Assembly: GCA_014529385.2 (NCBI GenBank)
Contig: CM043966.1
Coordinates: forward strand, 40,048,037 to 40,112,036
DNA length: 64,000 nucleotides
Source of the DNA: Adiantum capillus-veneris
Taxonomy: Eukaryota; Streptophyta; Polypodiopsida; Polypodiales; Pteridaceae
Direction of reading: 5' to 3'
Numbering within the stretch: position 1 is the stretch's first letter; the number at the start of each line of letters is the position of its first letter. A model generated the notes under the pieces. That model worked only from the letters and a program-made list of their open reading frames with translations. It searched no databases and had not been told where the DNA came from. The translations under genes and the position numbers were made by a program. Positions 10,592 to 21,809 of this stretch are shown one piece after another.

Positions 10592-12460
10592 ACTCGCAAT
10601 TGATGAAAACAACCTTGGGGGTGTGAGGGTGAGTTATTTCTGCAATATTTACAAGGTGGCATGCCGTGGTGGTAGAGAGGTAGGGAGAGGAGATGGTGCA
10701 ACCTACTTGGTGCGTTCTCTAGGGCGACTCAATGACTGTGAATACTCATCGCCAAGAGCGTGCATACGTGTGTGTGCATCGATCATTGGAGTCGAGGTAT
10801 GGGTGTGGTTCCCTTCGCATGGTGCAATTTCCAAGGCAAACCCCACACACGAGACCTCCTCCTCGTGATAGTGATGGTGTCAATCCCTCCTACTACACTC
10901 TACCCAATGCTTGGTTCCACATAAGTTGCCCCCCCGAATAGTGACCTCTCAGTGCGAATTTATAGGTGTTGGCTGCTTGGATTATGGTAATCCCAGTGTG
11001 GTTACGATAATCTTAATCGGGGAGACAAAGCAAGTGGTGGGCCCGGTGTGGTTGACCCTTGCTTTCTTTTGGGGAAGGTTATTAAAAGATGGGAATCTCT
11101 AGATGGGCCTTTGTGACCATCACCTAGAGAGAGGATATTTACAAAATGGAGATTTTACAATGGCTCGGGTGAAAAACTGAAGATAATGGTAAAATAACCT
11201 AAAAATTATTGGGATGGCATCATGGTTGCGTGTTGCCGACGAATAATGTGTTGTCGATGCGTCGGTGTCGAGCGTACTTCTTTTCGGAGTCGGCCGGGGC
11301 ATGCCTTCGGCGCATTTTCTGTTTTTGTTGTTGGCGGCACATGCTTTGGATCGTCTTCTTCTTTTGTTGATGTCGATGGCGTTTTGCTTGTTCTTCTTCT
11401 TTTGTATTTTTTCGGTGCGTGCGTATATGCGTGTCGTGTGTATGTGTGTGAGTGTGGGAGCATATATGTATATAAGTGTATTTGCGGGTGAGTGCGTATA
11501 TGTATATGTGTGTGCCCATGCGTGCGTGGGAACAGGGGAAGAGGGGGTACTATATAAATATATAATGTTTATATATATATTTTTTATTTTTTCTTCTCCG
11601 ATGCCGGTGGCTTGTTCTACTGCGCATGGTGGAAGAAGAGGGGGGGGGCGGGGTAGGATAGGGGGGTGTGTATGTGTGAGGGAGTGTGTGTGTGTGTGTG
11701 TGTGTGTGTTGTGTGTGGTGCAGTGCTACCTGCATGGGAGAGAGAGCAAGCTTTGGCATGCTGTGGCGGCATCCGGATGAGAGAGAGAGAGAGAGGGCCT
11801 TTGGCGCTGTCGTGAGAGGGAGAGTGAGGGAGAGGGGGAGGGGAGAGGGGTAAGGGGATAAGAAATAGAGAGAGTGTGTGAGGGAGAGTGAGGGGAGAGG
11901 GGGGTATGGCGGGGCATGGGTTGTGTGGGTGAGAGAGAGAGGGGGGGGGGGGGGGGGGGGGGGGTGTTGTTTTTGCATGGGGCTTAAGGACGAAGGGGGC
12001 GGGATTAGTCAATGTGTGGGGTGTAAGGGAATATATCCGCGGGCCAAGAGGGGGGGGGAATGAGGCCGAGGGGGGTGTGAATGAGCCGAAGGAGGGTGAG
12101 GCGAGCGGGTGGGGAAGAGGGAGGAGGGAATATTGGCGGGCTAAAGAGGGCGGGGGGGGGGGGGGGAATGAGGGTAGAGGGTAATGGGTGAGTGTGATTC
12201 GGGTAAGTGTAAGAGTGAGGGGGGGGTTCTCATGCCGCTCGCACCGAGGGAGCACAAGAGAGGGTTTGGGGTTTTCTTCTCTGAGTTTCTGCCTGGCCGG
12301 GGAGGGTAAATCGGGGGGGGAGAGATATTAGGAAAAGGGGGTATGTAAGGGAAATGGGGGGGAAGAGAGTGCGAGGGTTTTATCCGATGCCCGTGGGGCG
12401 GGAGGGGGAAAAATAGGTTACGGCGGGGGGGTACCGAGAGTGGGGGGGGGGGGGGGGGGG
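10316..12460. repeat. Right arm of the long inverted repeat
   Basis: Reverse complement of the left arm (about 376-751 joined to 5650-6503), with similarity clear from 10316 to about 11640. Beyond that, 11640-12460 is G-rich and GA/GT-rich low-complexity sequence that only loosely mirrors 1-375. At 11229-11233 it carries a single ACACG with no insertion, the empty site for Copia-1. Frames here encode Arg/Glu or Ser/Leu runs from microsatellites and are not genes. This arm separates the 9464-10225 frame from gag at 12585, so it looks inserted into that retroelement. Confidence 0.8.
10489..10589. repeat. (AG)n microsatellite
   Basis: About 100 bp of nearly pure AG, replacing the GT tract of the other arm. 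Confidence 0.97.
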
Positions 12461-12584
12461 GGGTTGAAATGAGTTTTTTTTTTCTTTGATTTCCGAAAGT
12501 CGGCTATCAGTGGCAGGGGAGCCAACGAGAGAAACCCACGACATCCATGATGTACGAGAACGATGAAGTTGAGACACGGGAGCA

Positions 12585-13425
12585 TTGAAATTGGTCGCAA
12601 ACCATGGATGGATGAGGCCATCCCAGGTAGCGAAGTGCATGCCAAAGAAGTATAGCAGATCAGGGGATCCATATGCCCATGTGTCGCTCTTGAAGCAAGT
12701 CTTAAGAGAAGAACAGATCACTGATTTCCATAATCAATATGAGGGATTCGGGCTGACCTTGGAAGGGACGGCCTTAACATGGTTTCAACCTTTGAACCTT
12801 GAAACTTGTCCGAATATTGAACATGTATTGCGGGAGTTCGTGGAAGAATTCTCAAAACGGGGTATAAAGCATAATATTGTATGACAGATATATGATTTTA
12901 AACAAAAGGAGAACGAAAAAGTGAAGGAAGCATCCTTGAGATTCAATCAATACATTGAGAGGTGCCCAAGGAGAGAATTACCGTAGGACGAGAGATTGTA
13001 TCTGCTCTTCATTGAAGGACTTAGAAACAAAACCTTCAAAAAGGACCTTCACTTGAAATCCTGTAGCACATTTGAACAGGTCACAAGGAAAGTGTTATAT
13101 GTTGTTAATAACTTCAAAGCATATGGGGAAGTGTCACAGGATACTGATTCAATAACCAGTGGCTCTCATCTATTAAGAGTGAACCCTCTACCAAGAAATA
13201 TGCTCAGGCTTCTTTGATGCCGACAGCTGACTAAATGATAGAGGAAGTAACGACGAGAATGCAACAACATATGAGATCAAATCCGGTGATGAGACAGTCT
13301 CAGATGAGGAAATGTGACATATGTGGGGGGGATCACCCGACGCCGTGGTGCACACAACAACCGAAAGGACCAGTTGCAAATGGACGAGTACTAAAATGGT
13401 GTGCCATAGAGAAAAAATAGACAAA
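12585..13425 (+). pseudogene. gag: Gypsy gag, 5' part, split by CACTA-1
   Basis: This reads as a Retrotrans_gag domain: GDPYAHVSLLKQV, then LEGTALTWFQPL, then a FVEEFSKR helix, followed by a CCHC zinc knuckle CDICGGDHPTPWC at about 13312-13350. Gag packages the element RNA into particles. Stops lie at 12882, 12985 and 13215, a frame change near 13217, and a TAG at 13418 sits where Trp is likely. The reading frame is cut by CACTA-1 after 13425 and resumes at 22173. Removing the transposon and one copy of its AAA target duplication rejoins the two halves in one frame. The start upstream of 12585 is degraded. Confidence 0.88.
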
Positions 13426-13437
13426 CACTACAAGAGG
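13426..13437 (+). repeat. CACTA-1 left terminal inverted repeat
   Basis: CACTACAAGAGG. The first bases also form a small hairpin with CTCTTGT about 8 bp downstream. Confidence 0.97.
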
Positions 13438-13444
13438 TTGTGTG

Positions 13445-13655
13445 CTCTTGTGACGCTGTTAGCGACGGAAATACACTGGGTTTTTATAACCCCCGGCGTC
13501 GCTAAATCCGTCGCTAATAGCGTTGCTACGAGAGCTTCGCTATATGTGTCGCTATATAGCGACGCTCATAGCGACAGTTATAGCGACGTTTACACAAAAG
13601 TCTATAGCGACGCTACAGAGCCATAAATAGCGACGGTTATAGCGACGCCCGAGAT
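13445..13655. repeat. CACTA-1 left subterminal motif array
   Basis: About a dozen copies, in both orientations, of a core TAGCGACG / CGTCGCTA, with degenerate variants. Arrays of this kind are the binding sites of the accessory TNPA-type protein in Spm-like elements. That role is inferred from the family, not shown here. The same motif occurs at the right end and at 57755-57955 in CACTA-2. Confidence 0.85.
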
Positions 13656-14014
13656 AAATTTTTTTTGGTGGCAGGGCATTCCATCAACCATATTGTACTT
13701 GATTCACTTTTTAAAAAATGTGCAAGGGTAGATAATAGACCCAAAATAGTCACCCACAAGACGCATTGTTTGCAAAATTGACAAGCGTAAAATTGACAAT
13801 TGTACACATCATAGGCAAAATGAATTGATTGGCAAATGTAATAATGACAATTGTACAACATCATAGGCATAAAGAATTAATTGGCAAAATGAACTGCGGT
13901 GACAAATGTTATAATATACATGGTTCAAAAAGACGTATAAAATCCGTCTCATGATACATAAGCTATGAGAAACCCTAAACTAATGCTATCTAGCTACGGC
14001 TAAACTGATGTCGT

Positions 14015-15324
14015 CTAGTCAGACGTCTCATCGCGTCCAAGCGGCGTATCTGTCAGATTCTACAAAAAAAGACAATAAGATAGCTTTCAGTAAGTATAAA
14101 CATATAACGACATTTATAAAACAATACAAAAAATAGAAAAGAGTAAACCCTAATACTAACCATGCCGCTGCGAGAACTGAGAATGTCCATCAGGGCGTTT
14201 AAGCCCTTCCTCCCTGCGTACTCGCGCTCGTACGGTGTGGGATCACGTCCTGTCATCGACCACTGTCAAAACATACAAAGATTTCATTATGTTAGAATTA
14301 AAAAACTCATAAACCCTAAACTATCAAACATAAAGAGCAATGCGAAAACACTTACAAAATCGGCCTCAAATGATGCCCATCCACCGCTCCCCAAGTGGTG
14401 CGAGCTCCCTGCCTCTACTCGCGCTCTGGCTGCATCCTTTTGTTGCTTCCACTTGTTGGGATTCTCGCGCGCTGCTTTCTTTGCATTCTTCCAATATTCT
14501 TTGGCCAACCAATCTGGCCTGTTCCACCCATGCTTGATTGCTTTTTGCACTTCGGAATGCTTGTGTTTGCAGTATTCGCGCATTCGAATCTTCATCAGGT
14601 CTTCATTGAAGCGTTGATCCCGTGTTGGAACGGGAAACTCATCATGAAGTATGCTGATGACTCTGGCTTTTAAATCACTTGATACTTCACTCCATTTGTT
14701 TAGTATGTAGTGTCTAAACAGCTGAGAGCAAAGACCACGCATGCGCGAGATCACCTTCTTGCCGTCATCATCCATGATGATGCCGTCGTTGAAGTCGACT
14801 GAGTAAGGCAAGCCCTCTAGCTGGTGACGCGTGAACCTGGGTGTCCCGGCAGGGGTCTCTAGCGGCGTGTCGATGCGGGTACGGACGTCAGGTGTCTCCA
14901 CCGGCGTCTGGGCCCCGAAGCAAGGAGTGTCGAGTGGGGTGGCTCCTGGCGGAGTAGGTAGAGGTGTGTAGCTGCTAGGAACAGTCAGCCGCGCAAAACC
15001 TGGCGTAGATGGCGATGCTGTGGCTGGTGTGGGGGCGCGCAAAGAAGGGGAGGGTAAAGAGCCTTGTCGAACACGAGGCGGTGTGCAGGCATCGGCGGCG
15101 GAATCCCCACAACAACCGCCACCGCCACCACTAGAGCGCCGGTGTCTAGACGAGTGTGAAGATCGCCTCGTCGACACTGAAGCTTCGTAGGAAGCCGAAT
15201 GCTCCGAAAGAGAGGGAGACGCGGATGGAGTAGGAACGCGCGATGATGCACCAGAGCGATGACGCTCCACGTACCACTGTCTCTGCTGCGGTGACAAAGA
15301 AGAAAGAAACTCCTCATCATCCAT
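14015..15324 (-). CDS. CACTA-1 second gene, Transposase_24 / TNPA-like protein
   Basis: Translation starts at ATG 15324 with MDDEEFLSSLSPQQRQWYVE, then a Ser/Pro/Thr-rich low-complexity section with a run of Gly. Next comes the conserved plant Transposase_24 block: RMRGLCSQLFRHYI, EFPVPTRDQRFN, HKHSEVQKAIKHGWNRPDWL. The first exon appears to end at a GTAAGT donor near 14356 after SHHLGSGGWASFEADF. A second exon (about 14266-14162) encodes GRDPTPYEREY, and a third begins near 14059 and ends at a TAG near 14015. In Spm-type transposons this second protein binds subterminal repeats and aids or regulates transposition. No stop interrupts the first exon, unlike the CACTA-2 copy, which has a TGA at 59160. 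Exon ends are my inference from splice consensus. Confidence 0.8.
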
Positions 15325-15490
15325 ACCTGCATTAAACACACGAATATTTAAACTTAATATTGAATGAATAGAGTAGACAATGACGCAAAGACCATTAAAT
15401 ACAATGACGTAATGACGCATATAAATACAATGACGCAATGAATTGAGTGATAGAAGAGGCAAGTCGAAAACTTAGAATTTTCAATCAAAA

Positions 15491-15540
15491 GATGTGAGCG
15501 CGAGTAGAAATGAGTGTTATACACCATGGAAGGTACTTAG
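15491..15540 (+). pseudogene. Remnant of HMA-domain exon in CACTA-1
   Basis: The sequence from GATGTGAGCGC to ATGGAAGGTACTTAGAGAGC matches the end of the HMA exon seen twice in CACTA-2 (60029-60116 and 60435-60522). The first half of the exon and the adjoining AG tract are missing, and the remaining frame has two stops. This shows that the capture predates the split of the two copies. Confidence 0.7.
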
Positions 15541-15596
15541 AGAGCCAGAGCTTTTACAACACGGAGCAAAATTATTCAAATACAATATTTGTGGCT

Positions 15597-18500
15597 TTAA
15601 GAGATCTCTCTCTCATCCTCGCATAACTCAACATAACTTCCTATATCTATATAGAGCTCTCCGTTTAAACACATATCCTCTGTTTCATTTTGTAGCTCCT
15701 TTGCATGCACCCCATATAGAGTAGTAGCATCTTGATGCTCGTCTTGCACCACCACAACGGCTTCTAATTGAGCATCTTCTCTGATCTCCTCCATTGATGC
15801 CGTTGTGATTGGCACATGGTAGCCTTCATACGTCCTTGCACTACAAGGGGCTACCTCTATGACGTACCACCAGTTTGATGTAGACTTTGTAGGATGAAAT
15901 ATTACCTGCCAGAGCCACATAACTTACATGAGAGCTTTCAAGCACATAACTTGTAAAAGGGGGATGTTAACTATTTACATACTTACTTGTTCACAATGCT
16001 CGGGTAGTACAAAAGTGTCTCCCCTCCATGATTATCTTGAACCATTGCACGTCAAACAAGTCGACAAAAAATCCTCTGTAATCGATCCTCAAAATCTCTT
16101 GTAGCGTGCCGAAGTAAGTGAGTTCCGCCACTACAGGATCTGCATCAGAGGAACGTCGTCGATTAGACTGTTCAAATTTTGCCATGATTCCACAATCTTG
16201 AGTAAAACGCTTTTTGTCGATCCGTTCCACCCTAAAATGTCGACCTTTACACCATGCCGCTATGTATGACTTATACTACAACGAACAAAGATTATGAGTG
16301 GCCGTTCAAACGTTTAGAAATAAAGTCACTAGCTAGTCGTACATTGCAAACGTACCTTGGTCGCGCAACCCCGAGGGTACTCCGACTCTTCCTCAGTCAC
16401 TTCGTCACCGCATTGTTGTGCGCTTTTCAATTGGTTGTGCAACCATCTTAAGCTCATGAATGTTGGTAGGCTCTCTAGACCCGTCGGATAGTGCATCGGT
16501 GGTCGTCTTCCCCGTCTCCACTCAATTCGTGCCCTTTGTTGCTCTTGCTTTGCATCCTCATATTGTGAAATCCACTTTTGCATCACTGGATTGTGAAGCA
16601 TGCAAAATCGGTTGATTTTAGCCTCTAGATCTTCCGGCATCTTCTTTGCAACACCGAGATTGCACATGACAATCCCAGATATGCGCTCATCATCTATGGT
16701 TCGCCATAGCGTGTCCTGGGCTTTATCAAATCCGTCTAGCCACTCTCCAATGTACACTAGGGACTCTGATACCAACCAATCTTCTGCCATGCTACCCTCC
16801 GGACGTGCCTTTTGACGCACATATCCCTTAAGCTTTTTCATGAAATGTTCTAAGAAGAACATCCATCTGGAATGAACTGTGCCAGCTATTTCCACCTCAT
16901 CAACTATGTGAACAAGAAGATGCACCTGAATGGTTAGCATGGTAGTAGGAAAATGTTTCTCAAACATGCACACAAGCTCCACAGCATTTAGTTTGGCGAA
17001 TGGTATGGAGTCTACGTTGATCTCCTTTTGTGAGATCCATTGCACCAGCTTTGCAAGTTTGTAGATTGTGTTACGGATGTCGAGAGACAAACATCCCTCA
17101 ATGGCAACCAGTAAAATAAACTGTAAAGTATGTGCAGCAATGATATTAAAGTCCACATTTTATGCAATGATATTAAATTCCACTTTGAACGTACCTGACA
17201 CATTTTATGCCAATCGTGTGACTTCAAACCGGTAAGCTTTCCTTCTTTAGTAAAACACGTTCGGAGCGAGTGCATTACGCGAGTGGGGGTCCGCAAAGAT
17301 CGAATGGTCTCTTTTACTTTGCGTTCTTGGGCTCCTGTGAAAATCCATGGTGCTTTAGGGAGTTTTATTGATCCATCAAACGCTGTTTGCGGCCAATATT
17401 GCTCCATACGATCCACATTTCTAAGGTCAACTCTGGCTTCCAAAGTATCTTTCTTGCCGGTCAGATGGTCCCATAGTAGATTACCCACATTCTTGAATAT
17501 GTGCATTGGATCAAGCAAGTGATTGATCATGAGTCGAGGCTAGTATGGTAACTCGTACCATAGAGATAGTCTCTTCATCCCTGGAGGCAATCCATCATCG
17601 CACATCTCCTTCTGCTCTAACCATGCTTGTGCAGACATCCTTGGTGGCTCTCTTCCCAAAAAGCCGTCGCGTAACACATGATTCTCTGGAAGATACGCTT
17701 GATGACCTTCGTAGATTTGCTTCTTTAGTGAGGGCGCCCTACGTGCATTCAGTCTAGGTCCACATGTGACACATGCTCTGTATCCGCTTGTTTGAATCCC
17801 TGCATGTATACACATGATAATAGATCAACTATGGGATTCGCCAAGATTTACAGTGTCTGAGTGAGGAGTGTCAATAGATCACCTGAGCATTCTGTTAGCC
17901 CGGGATAGTCATGCATGGTCCACATTAGAATGCCTCTGATCAAAGCATTCCGTTGTCCTGTGTGTCGGCTCATATCCACCACCTCTATGCCAATCCACAA
18001 TTGTTGTAGCTCTTCCAATAGTGGACAAAGATACACATCCATATTCTCCACTTTATATCGCCCTGGCACAATCAAGCTTAGCCATAGGTTCCCCTTCTTC
18101 GTAGTCAACCACATGGGAATGTTGTAGTTGACGATGACAATGGGCCATACACTGTAAGATGTTGATCTTTGACCAAATGGATTTACGCCATCCATATCCA
18201 CGCCTAAGCGCAAATTTCGAGCTTCCCTGGCAAAATCTGACCATGTTCCATCTATATGTTTCCAGGCTGCGCAATCTCCAGGAATTGGTAGCACACCATC
18301 TGAAGATTTATTCTCCTCATGCCATGATGCTAGGGCGGCCATGTATTTACATTCGAAGAAATGCTTGATGCGAGGAAGCAGAGGAAAATGTCGCAAAACC
18401 TTTTGTGGAACTTTTGTCCCGTGGAGATCTAATCGATATCTTTCGGAATCACATTTCGGACACTTCTCCATGTCTATGTATTCCCCTCTGAAAAGAATGC

Positions 18501-19251
18501 AGTCATTAGGACAAGCGTGGATAGAATTGTAATCCATCCCCAAGTTTCGCAAAATCTTTCTTGCTTCATCTCGGGAATCTGGCATCACATTGTCAGCTGG
18601 TAGTATGTGCTCTTTAAGCAATCTACACAACATAAAAATACGATACAGTCATGTAAAAACCTATCAGATCATTATACATTTAGAGTTTTATTAAAGTAAA
18701 CTAATTGTAATAGATCACCTGAAAAGCGCTGTGATGCTAGTGTCACTCCATCCAAACTTTGCCTGCATGTTGAGAAGAACCAGGAGTGCTTTCAATCTAG
18801 ACATACGTGCTCCATTATACAATGGCCTATCGGCTTCACTTTTCATATCATCATAGATAAGCCTTTCTGAATCCATGATCGTCTCGATCATTTCATCAAT
18901 CTCGGGCTCAAACATTGCCTCGTTGGGAATGTGCTCTGCATGATCATCCCCCGAGCTGTCAGAGGCTACATCTTGTGGCCTCACATATGCTGCTTGACCA
19001 AAGCGCCTGTGAACACGTCTATTGGGTTGCAAGATTGCTGCTTGTTGGCCAGCGTCAGAGTCCGACGAGTTATAATTGGCAACAACTCGATCTATAATAG
19101 ATGGATCGAACTCGCCAAATTCGCGAACGTAATGCAAAGAAACACGTCTTGTCCGTCGCACAGCATGCTTGCATTGATTACAAGGACGTAAGACCCTCGT
19201 TGAAAGATAGGTGTTTCGGTTGGACGGTCCCACATCCTCGTCACTACTCAT
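15597..19251 (-). pseudogene. CACTA-1 tnp2-like transposase, nearly intact
   Basis: Six exons are suggested by splice consensus: 19251-18719, 18622-17883, 17799-17195, 17120-16356, 16275-15987 and 15905-15597. Exon 1 begins MSSDEDVGPSNRNTYL. Exon 2 has ACPNDCILF, CPKCDSERY and the Transposase_21 (tnp2) block MDGVNPFGQRSTSYSVWPI. Exon 3 has MINHLLDPMHIFKNVGNLLW and GLKSHDWHKMCQ. Exon 4 is DUF4218-like (LNAVELVCMFEKHFP, VHSRWMFFLEHFMKKLK). Exons 5-6 are DUF4216-like. This is the catalytic protein that cuts the element ends. Two defects are visible: an in-frame TAG at about 17537, where family members have Trp after LPY, and a 74-bp out-of-frame deletion near 16018, judged against CACTA-2. Two introns share the donor CAG/GTGATCTATT. 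Confidence 0.9.
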
Positions 19252-19313
19252 AATGAGGATAAAAATCTTATAACCTGGACAACAAATTTAATATTCTATT
19301 GGCATTCTTCGTC

Positions 19314-19317
<4 letters not shown>

Positions 19318-19364
<47 letters not shown>
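19318..19364. repeat. (TC)n microsatellite
   Basis: CT tract just upstream of the transposase start. A longer version (62065-62153) lies at the same place in CACTA-2. Confidence 0.95.
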
Positions 19365-19367
<3 letters not shown>

Positions 19368-19606
19368 TTCTCTAGTCATGTCCAATCCCCGCACACCTCG
19401 GTCTAGAGGTGCACGGAGATCAGAACCACCAGGTTATAATCTCGTCTTTATTGGTCAATACCTATATTTGTGGATACAAGAAATCTACAGACCCACATCT
19501 ACATGATACTGCATGTAGTGGACAAAACCCCACGCTTATCTTCTCTAGCTGTAGCACTTCACAGCATCTTAACATCTTTTCACAGTAGATCTTTTCACTG
19601 TTCGTC

Positions 19607-20460
19607 TAACTCTAAACCCTAAACCGTAAGTAATTCTTGCGTGGACTCGATCTAACGTAAATAAGAGTAAATCTAAATAAACGTAAATCTAACTAAAAAT
19701 AAACCTAAATCTAATTTAACGTAAGTCTACATCTAACCTAATCTTTAACGTCTTTTGGGATAGTTAAAACTCTCTTCTTCTCGTGTGTGTGTGTGTGTGT
19801 GTGGGTAAACCTAAATAAACCTAAGTCTAATCTAATATAACATAAATCTAAATCTAACGTAAATTATGTTATATTAAAAACAAAGAACTAAACTAACAGG
19901 GATTATAAGAACCTTAAAACTGATTTAACACATAATTTTTCAAATAACTCGGCAAGAGTTGGCATTCTCATCACTAAAGATGTGAGAGTTAACTTCCGGC
20001 GATGACGCTACCTCATCTCCATCCACATCTGATGAGAGCAATTGGCCCTTTGGACCGTTCTTGCTCTTGTTACTAACTTTGAAGTTGCTGTTGAATGACT
20101 AGAGGTTGTCTAGATGGTCATTGTCGGGGATGTAGTGACTCTTGCCGCCCTGAAGATCCACCTTCTTCCCTATCTTCTGAAGACATTTCACCAGTACTTT
20201 TGGATCGACGGAGCCCACCATGAGTGAAGGCAGCAATACCCTATATTCCATTGAGGGCTTTCTTCACCCGCTTCATGCAGGCATCGCGGTCTATGGAGAC
20301 CTAAATCTAGTCTAATATAACGTAAATCTAAATCTAGCATAAATAAACGTAAATCTAACTAAAAATAAACCTAAATCTAATCTAATTTAACTTAAATAAA
20401 CCTAAATCTAATTTAACGTAAGTCTACATCTAACCTAATCTTTAACGTCTTTTAGGATAG
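19607..20460. repeat. AT-rich CTAAAT-type repeat in CACTA-1
   Basis: Degenerate repeats of AAATCTAA, AACGTAAAT and AAACCTAAAT. The first unit, CTAAACCCTAAACC near 19609, matches two units of the plant telomere repeat, and the rest looks like decayed relatives. CACTA-2 has the same array at 62770-63310. An HMA-containing gene fragment is embedded in it at 19955-20300. Confidence 0.8.
19955..20300 (-). pseudogene. Captured HIPP-type gene fragment with HMA domain
   Basis: Read on the minus strand, the frame from 20300 gives DACMKRVKKALNGI, a stop, then GIAAFT. After a frameshift it continues with GSVDPKVLVKCLQKIGKK and VDLQGG, then a polar Lys/Ser/Asp/Glu-rich tail. This is the two-part pattern of a heavy-metal-associated domain of plant HIPP proteins: metal loop and first helix, then the GxVDPxxLxxxLxKxGK strand-helix. 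The first metal-loop Cys is Arg here (CGC for TGC) and part of the middle of the domain is missing. The tail is of the kind that follows HMA domains in HIPPs, but no CaaX isoprenylation end is present. It is not present at the equivalent place in CACTA-2. Confidence 0.75.
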
Positions 20461-20570
20461 TTTCCTACGACGTTATAACTCTCTTCTTCTTGTGTGTGTG
20501 CGCGTGTGTGGATGTGTGTGCCAATAAAAAGAGATAAATGGTATAACCTTTCTATCACCCATGCCAAGTA

Positions 20571-20625
20571 TGATAGATTGGTTATGCCATTTCCCTCTTG
20601 AATAATAGGTCTTGAGTTCAACTCC
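20571..20625 (+). other. tRNA-like polymerase III promoter segment (SINE-head-like)
   Basis: TGATAGATTGG resembles an internal box A, and GAGTTCAACTCC resembles box B. They start 43 bp apart, about the spacing in a tRNA gene. Similar segments occur at 21367, 63440 and 63648. It is too degenerate to be a functional tRNA and may be a SINE head caught in the transposon. Confidence 0.4.
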
Positions 20626-20918
20626 TCGTCGGCTAGATCTTTAGGTATTTTAATTTTAATTAGTTTCCTACGACATTAAAATAGTTTCTCTCTCTTTCTC
20701 TCTCAATGTGTGTGCGTTTCTTTGTTTATGCATGTTTTCTCTCTCTTTTCCTCTCTCAATGTGTGCGTTTCTTGTTTATGCATGTTCTCTCTCTCTTTTC
20801 CTCTCTCAATGTGTGCGTTTTTTGTTTATGCATGCTCTCTCTCTCTCTTTTCCTCTCTCAATGTGTGTGTGCATTCTTTGTTTATGTATGTGTGTGTGCG
20901 TTTTTGTTTATGTTTGTA

Positions 20919-20979
<61 letters not shown>

Positions 20980-21244
20980 AACACTATGTGTGTGTGTGTG
21001 TGTGTGTGTGTGGGAGAGAGAGAGAGAGAGAGGGAGAGAGAAAGAGGGGAAGGGAACATGAGAGTGAGGAGAGGGAAGGAGCATACCTGGCTCTCCTTCC
21101 TCTCCTCGTGTGTGTGTGTGTGGAGAAGAAAGAGGGAGAGAGAGAGAGAGGGAGAGCATTACCTACTCCTTGCGTGAGGGCGTCGAAAAACTCAGATCTG
21201 CGATCTGAGTTTTTGGGCGCTCTCTATTATTTTTTTTAGCCCAG

Positions 21245-21306
21245 CCGGCGTCGCTATGAGCGTCGCAAATTTACTTGTAAATTTGCGACGCTCATAGCAA
21301 CGCCGG
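21245..21306. repeat. 62-bp hairpin, copy 1
   Basis: Two 30-base arms (CCGGCGTCGCTATGAGCGTC...) separated by TT, with one mismatch. The arms contain the transposon's TAGCGACG-type motif in opposed orientation. Confidence 0.95.
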
Positions 21307-21356
21307 GAATTATTTTTTTTGGAGCGTCGCTGTGTGAGCGTCGCTAATATGAACCC

Positions 21357-21712
21357 ATGCCAAGTATGATAGATTGGTTATGCCATTTCCCTCTTGAATA
21401 ATAGGTCTTGAGTTCAACTCGTCGTCGGCTAGATCTTTAGGTCTTTTAATTTTAATTAGTTTCCTACGACGTTAAATTAGTTTCTCTCTCTTTCTCTCTC
21501 AATGTGTGTGCGTTTTTTTGTTTATGCATGTTTTCTCTCTCTTTTCCTCTCTCAATGTGTGCGTCTTTTGTTTATGCATGTTCTCTCTCTCTTTTCCTCT
21601 CTCAATGTGTGCGTTTTTTGTTTATGCATGCTCTCTCTCTCTTTTCCTCTCTCAATGTGTGTGTGCATTCTTTGTTTATGTATGTGTGTGTGCGTTTTTG
21701 TTTATGTTTGTA

Positions 21713-21774
<62 letters not shown>

Positions 21775-21778
21775 AACA

Positions 21779-21809
<31 letters not shown>

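Larger units (their letters stand above)
20561..21352. repeat. CACTA-1 right subterminal duplication, copy 1
   Basis: This segment repeats at 21357-22157 with a period of 796 bp. Each copy contains a tRNA-like box A/box B segment, CT and GT/GA microsatellites, a 62-bp hairpin and the terminal GCGTCGCTAATATGAA sequence. Copy 1 therefore looks like a second, internal version of the transposon's right end without the last 12 bases. Confidence 0.9.

Noticed and set aside
10286-12255. Long Ser/Leu, Arg/Glu and Pro-rich frames on both strands
   Set aside because: They lie over AG, GA and poly-G low-complexity DNA of the inverted-repeat arm and are frame-independent repeats.
14162-14673. Plus-strand frames overlapping the Transposase_24-like gene
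   Set aside because: They are shadows of the minus-strand coding exon, which has the conserved family block.
20571-20625. A functional tRNA gene
   Set aside because: Box A and B resemble a tRNA promoter, but I could not form an acceptor stem and anticodon arm, so it is kept only as a tRNA-like segment.
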